The notes under the pieces: model-generated | What the model saw: the letters and a program-made list of their open reading frames with translations, nothing else | Told to the model about the DNA's origin: nothing | Databases searched by the model: none | Assembly (NCBI GenBank): GCA_030267565.1 | Contig: BRXU01000003.1 | Coordinates: forward strand, 2,216,001 to 2,280,000 | Direction: 5' to 3' | DNA length: 64,000 nucleotides | Source of the DNA: Pleodorina starrii | Lineage: Eukaryota; Chlorophyta; Chlorophyceae; Chlamydomonadales; Volvocaceae | In this document: piece after piece, positions 57,024 to 64,000 of the stretch | Position numbering within the stretch: the first letter of the stretch is position 1 | Layout: the number at the start of each line of letters is the position of its first letter | Position numbers and translations under genes: made by a program

Positions 57024-59056
57024 TGATGATGAGCTGCCTGGGGATATGAGAACTGAGAGCTGAGGTTATGAGGTTAGGGGGTTATGAGGTTTTGAGGTTA
57101 GGGGGTTAGGGCTATGAGATTAGGGTTATGAGCTGAGGTGGTGATGGTGATGGTGAGGGTGATGGTGATGGTGGTCGCAACGTGAGAGAGGTGGGATGAG
57201 AGGGGATGAGAGGGGATACGGCGGATGGAAGGGAAGGGATGGCGGCGCTGTGGCGTGGTGGCGGTGTGGAATGAAGTGGTGTGGGGTGCGTCGGGGCAAG
57301 CCAGCCCTGCAAGTGTTGTCTTCCGCTGCTGGTGCTGGTGCTGCTGCTGGTGTCGCTGCTGCCGTTCGGTGCTGCTGGGATGTGCGCTGCTGGATGGTAG
57401 CCGTGTGTGTGTGTGGGTGTCGGTGATATTTGCCCACTTGCACTTGCACTTGCACTTCCACTTCCAGGCCAGGACAGGACAGGACAGGCGAAGGATGGCT
57501 CTTGCCCGTTGAGGTGTGTGACATGGCTCGGGCGGCTAGGATGGTCCACAACTAGCGACTGGTGCCGCACGATACGACATTATACATATTATGTCTGCTG
57601 CTTTGTGTGGATGTGCGTGGCTGGATGCCCGCTTCAGCGATCTGCATGGATGAGACGCGCGTTTGGGCTACCGTATTTGGGCGGTTGGCTCTCTCTCGCT
57701 CTGCTTGGCGGTGGTTGTGGTGGTGGTGCGTCCTGCTCTCGGTTGTCAGTAGGCGTGTCATGGGCCGTGCGGGATGGCGCGGGAAAACATGGGTACCGTA
57801 GAATACGTGTAGTGGCGGTGATGATGTGGTTGCCTCGCTGCAAGTGCGAGGGTGCAGGCCGGCGCTGGCGCTGGCGTCGACGGCGTTCGTTATTTGCTGA
57901 TTCGCTTTGCACTGCACCTGGCCCCTCCACCCTTGCTGTGATGTCATTTCAGAGCGGAAGCCATCTTGGCTTGGCTTTTGCTGTCTGCGGCAATGGCGTC
58001 CATGTCGCGAGGGATTTGTTCGGGAGGGGATTGGTTCCTTGACTGGATCTCACTTGTGACATGACATGGGGACCGGTTGCGTTCCTGCGGCTGCGCTCTG
58101 CTTGCCTGCCTGCCTTGTGTGCGTGCGTGCGTGGATTCGCGCATTTGGGTACTCGTGTGTGTGTGTGCGTGCGTGCGTGTGGGCGTGCGTGCGTGCGTGC
58201 GTGCACGCGCCCGTAGCCATGTTGCAAACATGGTTCGGCCTCAATGGTGGTTCTGCAGCAGGTGCTGGAGCAGATGTGCGCGCACCGTAAGAAAATGACT
58301 TGTCCGTACCTTTGATAAACTGCAGTAGGGCAGTGGCCGTTAACAAAGCCCTTACATCAAAGTACTGCAGACTGCCTGCCGTACCGTGCCGTAGATTTGC
58401 GCGCCCGATTGGGTCCTCCCTGTGTTGCGGTATACCGATGTGCCGGTATGCCGGCGTGGCCCTGCACCCCCCACCTTCCCCCACCTTCCCCCGCCGGCCG
58501 CTGCCTTAAACTGAGGGTGCACGATGTGTGTGTATGTGTGTTTGGTGTGTGGGTTGCTGGCAGATGCTGCGGTCTGCCGGTCCCCGCGAGCAGCCACCGC
58601 AGCCATCAAGATACGGTACTGTCCCTGTTGTCGTGCGCGACAGAGGGGAGGGGAGGGGAGGGGAGGGGGGAGGGCACTCACCGGTGGTTCCTGGAGCGTC
58701 GTGGCGTGCGGCCTGGGGCCAGAGCCACACGCCCACAGTCCGTACTCCGTAGGCCGCTCCAATCCGCCGCTGCCGTTTCTTTTTGTGGCCCACAGCCCCA
58801 CAGCGGTGTTGTGACCGCCGGGATGGAGGCCGCTTGGGTCCATCCACATATCGAATGGTCGGCGCTTTGCATCGTCCTATCGTCTTATCTGCTGTTGGAG
58901 CCACTGCCACTGCATGCGACTGTCTATTTTACCGTGTTTTCACATCCAGTGGATATTTTCTAGACGGCGAGGGGCGCCCGAGGGGTTCAATGGGCTAGCG
59001 ATGGTCTCCTCTTCCCCGCCGCCCCATTCCCCCGTACCGCACTTGGTCCGGGAGCC

Positions 59057-59061
59057 TGTAA
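59057..59061 (+). promoter_or_regulatory. Candidate poly(A) signal for the giant gene
   Basis: TGTAA followed by CAATAAA. It is one of two close candidates (the other at 59165-59169) and lies far from the stop, so assignment is weak. Confidence 0.3.
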
Positions 59062-59987
59062 CAATAAACACATCGCTGCGGCACCAGCTGCACGGCACCG
59101 GTTGGCGCCCTGTGGCTCTACTCTTCCTTCCTTCCCAGGGTCTGGAGCCGCCCCACTGTACTGTTGTAACCGCAACAATAAACCTCCCTGCTCAGCTTCG
59201 CCGGCTGGGCGTGACACCCCTTCAGAGCCTGGGAGGTTCGGTTTGGACAGCCGCGGGGGGGGGGCGCCAGTGCGGTGCTCGCATTCGTTCGGGCTGAGTC
59301 CGTTGGTCGGGTGGTCGGGTGGTGGCAGCAGCAGCCGTGTGACTGCGGGGGTTTCAGCAGCTCCCGAGGGGGTCGTTCGGCAGCAGCCGGGTGGAGCCAG
59401 CGGGCCACCTGACACCCGGGCACCTGGGCACCTGGGCATCTGGGGTCCTGGGGTCCTGGGCACCTGGGCACTGCAGAGCGGATACGACACTGGCTGGAGG
59501 AAGGCGCAGATAGGCAGATAGGCAGATAGGGCCAAACACCAGCAGCCACCCGTTAAGGAGCAGCGGGCGAGCGAGCAGGGGGACAGGAGCACAGAGGCCC
59601 CCAGAGCAGGCGGGAGGTACCGGTACAGCCAGCAGCTGGTGACGGGCCCCGGCCGACCCGGCAACAGGCGCACCACCAGAACTGGCAGCTATCGGTATTC
59701 GTGGCTGCGACTGGAGGAGCCCTCACCCCTGATAGCCTGGACCCGGGAGGAGGGCAGCGGACTGGCGGAAAGCGGGTGCTCCGCCTGCCGCCCCCTTGGG
59801 CCGCGAACACACCCACCCGCTCATCCGAATCCCCCGGGGGAGGGACCCCGGGGCCCAATCCCATCTTTCCGCCCGCGGGAGCTCCTGGGCTGCGAAATCG
59901 AGCGAACCCATTCCCTGGGCCCTGTCCTTGCCTCACCGCCCGTTTCTGTTTCCCGCCCTGGTAAGGTTACAGGGTTGTTACGTAAGC

Positions 59988-60052
59988 ATTGCTGGGTTCC
60001 GGTTCCGTTCTCTAACGCCGTCTCCGTTCCTTCGCTGCGGTACCTCATTTTT
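59988..60052 (+). repeat. Dispersed element 1, intergenic full-length copy
   Basis: ATTGCTGGGTTCCGGTTCCG, TTCTCTAACGCCGTCTCCG, then TTCCTTCGCTGCGGTACCTC. It lies outside any predicted gene, which shows that the element is not strictly intronic. Confidence 0.9.
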
Positions 60053-60204
60053 CACGTCCTCGGGAATTTGCCAACTACCAGGCGATCAATAGCGGCCGCG
60101 CACGAGGGTACACGTACTAACGACTGGCCTATTCGCGGCAGCCGGTGGCAGCAATAGCGGCAACCAGGGCAGTAGGATGAAGCAGCAGTTGCAATGGTCG
60201 GTGG

Positions 60205-60459
60205 ATGTCGGTTAGTGCACCGACGACCCTTTCGGGTCCGCGTGGGTGCAGCTTGACCTTTAGGGCGGGCGAGCGCGGCCACTGTTGGATGGAAGAGGAC
60301 TTCTGCGCGCGGCACTTTGCGCGCGAGGCTCAGGAAGCAGTGGATTGGGGTGTTCCGGTTTCTGGTTGCCAGCAGGTGTTCGCTTTAATGGACGGCGAAA
60401 ATATGCGTTCTGACATTGCCTGGGCGCGGCGAAGATGCTACAAGATTTTTAAGGGTTAA
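60205..60459 (+). CDS. Short open frame of unknown nature
   Basis: 84 codons; the second half (from MEEDFCARHFAREAQEAVDW to ARRRCYKIFKG) has protein-like composition but no recognised domain. No splice sites or neighbours support it. It could be a fragment of a mobile-element gene or a chance frame. Confidence 0.2.
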   Translation: MSVSAPTTLSGPRGCSLTFRAGERGHCWMEEDFCARHFAREAQEAVDWGVPVSGCQQVFALMDGENMRSDIAWARRRCYKIFKG

Positions 60460-61798
60460 CTTTAGTGAGACTTCTGTTCATTTTTATTATGGTCCATGAA
60501 CCAACTGGCTCGTCTGGGCCATCATAATCAGCGCGCGACAATGACGATGACATAGAGAGCGCATAGATTTGCTGCACATATATTCTTTTTATCGATGCCG
60601 TTTGCAAGCGGAGTTTTGGTTTCGTTTCAGTTCATCTTAGTAAGGGAACACGCAGGCGACGGAGAAAACGCAACGCTTGATGATACTTGCAAACAATTCT
60701 AGATCATTGTACATCTTCACGGGCATGGTTAGATGTCTCGACCGATTGGTCGCTTATTGAAGGCATGTCCGATGTCCAATGGAAATGTTACGCCGGGATC
60801 AGCCAGGTCCTCTGTAAATTGTAGGCAAGGACATTGATGTAAGATTTTCACATTGAAATTTAGCGTTCATCTGTCCTTAAAGGGTTGTATCCTGGCTTTG
60901 GAGCAACCGCTGAAGGAAACTACACTGTTTCAAACGCTTAAGGCTGCCAAAGCCCGCCTACATAAGTCGGTCCTTTGGTATTCAAAATGAAAGTCAATGT
61001 TTCACGATGTTTCTCTTTAGTCAGTTCAACGTCATTTGGACACCGGAACCTTCATGTCATAGCGCACAAAGGTGAACTCCGTTGGCTGGCCCACTACACC
61101 CACGCCAGTGCAGATAGGATGTATTGCTTAAAACAGTTTACGTGATCGGCTATCATGAGTCGCGCACTGTGCATACTGCTGCCGAGCCGCTGCTGAACAG
61201 TGCTGTGCTTTACTATTAAAGCATGAAAATGTTAAGAGTGCGAGTTAAAAAACGTCATTAATCGTCTTGGATTCCAGTCTGCAGCCACAATGTCTGACAC
61301 TATATTACCAAGTGTTCGACTGTACCGTACAAGGGGTCTCATAGGCGGGCGAGAGCTGTTTTGCTCGCCTAGTCGAGGATTAGGCATACTCTTCATTGGC
61401 CAGATATTTAATCATTTAGCATGGCTAAGGTCCTGTGATCTGCCTAAGGTCTGTTCCCTGCTGTGGCTTTTGTGGCTTACAGACTTGCACAAGCGCAGCC
61501 GTGGAGCTAGATTAATCGCCCCAGGGCGCTTTCATTTTATTTAGCTTATTGCTGTGGGCTTTGCTAGTCGCAAGCTGAGCAGGGGCAACACCTCTCGGCA
61601 GAACGTACGGTAGAGCCTTCCAAAGCACAGCTGCTTCGGATGGGCAACACATTGTATGCGTAAACATTCTTCTAGATATGTTCTTGCGATGCTGAGGTAC
61701 TGCAGCGGGTCCACAGCTTTTGTCGGCGACGCCTGGCACGCAAGTGCCGCTGGGCATCCATTATGGCTCAGGACTGGATCGATGTAACAACCTGGAGG

Positions 61799-61850
61799 AT
61801 GGCGAAGGCGACGCTTTTACTGCTGGCGCTCCTCTTCTCTACCTGGATGG
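61799..61850 (+). CDS. Candidate signal-peptide exon
   Basis: ATG opens MAKATLLLLALLFSTWM and is followed by a strong donor (G|GTAAGC) at 61851. This is a textbook hydrophobic leader exon; an in-frame ATG at 61763 would add 12 residues. It ends in phase 1, which fits the exon starting at 63035 and also an alternative acceptor at 61946 that gives a 36-aa peptide ending at 62005. Which splice is used, if any, cannot be decided here. Confidence 0.35.
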
Positions 61851-62498
61851 GTAAGCTTTGCGCACCTAAATTGGGTTGTCTGGCGCTAACATTTTCACCA
61901 TACAATAATGTGATATGTCTCTATAATTAAAAAGCTGTGGTATCAGGCCAATGTGTGACCGCCAGCCACGGCGTGCGAGATGCTCATGGCTTCTGCCGGG
62001 CCTGAAGGATCGACTCGATCAGCATGGTTATTGAGGCGCGTACTCTAGCACTTTCTTTAATTATGAGGTCCTGATTAATTGGCTCCAATTGGTCGCACGG
62101 ACCAGCGGGTCAGTTCTTAAGCTGAGAAGTCGTTCCTGCATATGTATGTATTTGAGCGCACGTCCGAAAGCTCAAATGGAGGAGGCGCCGTGAAATGGCC
62201 GATCGACTATGGGAGCCTCCCGGGGCGTATGTATGTATGGGGACGCGACCTCGGGTTTGTATTGTAGTTCATTTGTTACGGTGGGTTCCAGGCCCCCGGA
62301 GGGGTTGCGAGCCGGCGGGCCATCCGAGGCCGTGTGTGTGTGTTGGGGGTAAGGGGGCGTGGAGGGCAAGTGAAACGTGGCACCGCAGTCCTCCGAAACA
62401 CCGCCGTACATCGATTGTCCCTCTCCGATCGTACACGACCCCTAGCTAAGCTGTACCTGCGTTCTGAAAGCGCACTGTCAGCGTCGTCACGGTAAGCA

Positions 62499-62567
62499 CA
62501 CGCACCCATGCACACGCAGTCACGCACCCATGCACACGCACCCATGCACACGCACCCATGCACACGT
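62499..62567. repeat. 14-bp tandem repeat, about 5 copies
   Basis: Repeated CACACGCACCCATG units, one interrupted by CAGT. Confidence 0.9.
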
Positions 62568-62855
62568 CGTCAGGGTCCTCAGCGATCCGCAGCAAGGCCG
62601 CGATGCTGCGGCTTGGGGGAGGGTCGAGCGACTTGCGAACGGCATAGAGGTTTCCGCTGGCTGCATTGATCACACTGGGGAAGCGTCGGCCACGCAACAG
62701 GAAATCAGGAATGCCGCATTGCATTTTAAACGACTTCCAGGCTCCGGAACACGCGCGTGTGTGGCGAAACAGCCTTTCGGAGCTCTGCATTGGACACTCG
62801 AATATTCCTGATGATGGGGTTGGGGCCGAGAATCGCTCTTTCACGATTGGAGACA

Positions 62856-62886
62856 CGCCACGCCACGCCACGCCACGCCACGCCAC
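62856..62886. repeat. (CCACG)n short array
   Basis: Six CCACG pentamers, interrupting a minus-strand open frame with Trp-Arg-Gly-Val repeats. Confidence 0.9.
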
Positions 62887-63034
62887 ATCGCAACAACCCC
62901 TCCAGGCACCTCCTTTACACCCAATACCCACCTCGCCCGTAGTCTCACACGGCTTTCTACCTCCTGCCCGCCTGCACTCATTACCCCCAATCCTCCTCCT
63001 CCCACATCTTAACGCGCGTCGGGGCGCGCCACAG

Positions 63035-63917
63035 CGTCGCACGTGCTGTTGTCCAGTCTCGGACCCGCCCGGAGTGCCCTCGCGGTTGGTAGCGCCGCCG
63101 CCGGCGGCGGCGGCGGCGGCCAGCGCAGCGGCGGCCCCGTCGATAGGAGGAGCGTCAAGTTGCAGCCCGAGGACTGGGGGTCGCTGACCGGAAGCGACAG
63201 AGCGCTGGCGGACATCAGGTGGGGGGCGCCCAACTGATTGGTGCGCCGTACAGCGCCGTATACAGGAGCGGGTGCGAGGGCTGCATACGTGCCTAGTCAG
63301 TGGCAGTTACCACGTCAATTAAGGGCTCCACCGGGGCGCCGGTCGTCCGGGCGCCGGTCGTTCTGCCACCCCCGTCAGCGCGTCGTGAACTTGGCGACTT
63401 TAGGTCTTTCGTTTGTTTCTCGTACTGGTCGCACAGCTCGTATTGCTTAGCCCATGTCTGTCCCTCTCTCCCTGCCGCCCTCTGCTCTCTCTCGGGTGCA
63501 GCGCGCTCGCCCTCCCGCCATTTCCGTACGGGCGGTGCGCCAGGGGTGTCCGCAGCAGCCCCTACAAGTTGGTGCGGACTGTCAATTTGTCCCGAGTGAG
63601 TTGACCTTTACCGGGGGGCTGGCCGGGGGCTGGTTCGGGGGGTGGCCGGGGGGCTGGCCGGGAGTTGGTTCGGGGGCCCAAGGGAGAAGGGACCGGGCGG
63701 CAGCCGGGGGACGGGAACCGGGGTTGGCGGTGACGTCAAGCAAGGAGGGATCAGGGGGAGGAGGAGTCAGGGGCAGGAGGGATCAGGGGCAGGAGGGGTC
63801 AGGCCCCAGGTGTGCTGCCCTGCGCCCCCCGCCCTCCCTTTCCTGGATTACCACACGTTCACCCCTCTCCTCCACAGCAATGAAAAGACGGAACCGGTGG
63901 GTTGGTCCGATCGGTGA
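63035..63917 (+). CDS. Candidate 3' exons of an unidentified gene
   Basis: Two candidate exons keep frame across consensus sites. 63035-63218 (phase 1 in, phase 2 out) encodes SHVLLSSLGPARSALAVG, a poly-Gly run and VKLQPEDWGSLTGSDRALAD. 63502-63595 encodes ALALPPFPYGRCARGV then SSPYKLVRTVNLSR before a GTGAGT donor. A third exon may be 63810-63917 (stop TGA), or the real one may begin near 63876 in another phase and run past the window edge. The protein family was not recognised. Phase fits the signal-peptide exon at 61799-61850, so a secreted or secretory-pathway protein is possible. Confidence 0.35.
63605..63800. repeat. Short GC-rich tandem units in a putative intron
   Basis: Repeats of GGGGGCTGGCCGGG/GGTTCGGGG (63611-63675) and of AGGGATCAGGGGCAGGAGG (63741-63800). 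Confidence 0.8.
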
Positions 63918-64000
63918 AGCAATTCTTCCCTGTCGACCGAGGAATGGGGTGTTCCCAAATGAAGTTGCCGCCCAGCCCCCCAGCCACCCCGGCTCCCTGG

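Larger units (their letters stand above)
57024..61762. other. Giant-gene 3' flank and gene-poor DNA
   Basis: Just after the stop there are GAGGTTAGGG/TATGAG-type short repeats (57060-57135) and (TGATGG)n (57138-57172). The first TGTAA words downstream of the stop are at 59057-59061 and 59165-59169, each followed by CAATAAA or CCGCAACAATAAA, which would imply a 2-kb 3'UTR. (CGTG)n lies near 58120-58205. From about 60480 the DNA is AT-richer, with no recognisable gene; it could be decayed mobile DNA. Confidence 0.5.
61851..63034. other. Possible long intron or intergenic DNA
   Basis: Moderate GC, with a 14-bp tandem (CACGCACCCATGCA-like, about 62499-62567) and a (CCACG)n tract (62856-62886). 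A minus-strand open frame covers 62446-63042 but shows no domain, and part of it is the tandem repeat. Confidence 0.4.

Noticed and set aside
62446..63042. Minus-strand frame of 198 codons near the right end
   Set aside because: Parts come from the 14-bp tandem and the CCACG array; the middle looks protein-like but has no recognised domain or exon structure.

Overview
The window looks like nuclear DNA of a volvocine/chlamydomonadalean green alga. It is GC-rich, its genes are split by many short GT-AG introns, simple-sequence tracts are everywhere, and TGTAA words (the volvocine poly(A) signal) sit at plausible gene ends. The predicted proteins are eukaryotic and algal: a plastid sulfolipid enzyme, an ACO-type carotenoid oxygenase, a galactose/glyoxal-oxidase-like secreted protein and a giant ankyrin protein. 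Species and genus cannot be fixed from sequence alone. All exon models were built by eye from splice sites plus reading-frame continuity; no transcript evidence was available.

Layout, left to right. (1) 70-453 (+): last exon of UDP-sulfoquinovose synthase SQD1, entering from outside the window. (2) 2707-2778 (-): tRNA-Glu(TTC), inside about 5 kb of otherwise gene-poor DNA that carries a perfect 16-bp hairpin and a long (CTTCC)n array. (3) 5548-10110 (-): 11-exon secreted glyoxal/galactose-oxidase-like protein, 564 aa. (4) 13789-22149 (-): 11-exon carotenoid cleavage oxygenase of the apocarotenoid-15,15'-oxygenase type, 617 aa, with all four iron-binding histidines. (5) 22732-27023 (+): 7-exon Fe(II)/2-oxoglutarate dioxygenase, 704 aa, head-to-head with (4) across a 582-bp shared promoter region. 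(6) 28144-28878 (+): intronless MMACHC/cblC-like cobalamin-processing protein. (7) 29278-57023 (+): a very large gene, best modelled as 38 in-phase exons and about 3380 aa, with N-terminal ankyrin repeats, several HERC2/MIB-like 'W-x-V-x-W-x-D/N-G' repeats and a long Ala/Glu-rich helical C-terminal half. (8) 57024-64000: a largely gene-poor stretch with a possible secreted-protein gene (candidate exons at 61799-61850, 63035-63218 and 63502-63595) that may run past the right edge.

The genes do not form an obvious pathway. Possible links are weak: SQD1 and the carotenoid oxygenase both relate to plastid lipids and pigments, and an ACO-type oxygenase could supply retinal for algal rhodopsins (inference).

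The most unusual content lies between or across the genes. Two short dispersed intronic elements occur in both orientations; one appears to seed pyrimidine microsatellites at its end. A near-palindromic 12-mer, GACCCGTGGGTC, recurs in exons and introns far above expectation. A long inverted repeat flanks an in-frame exon carrying a core motif of the carotenoid oxygenase. The oxidase-like protein appears to have lost both active-site tyrosines.
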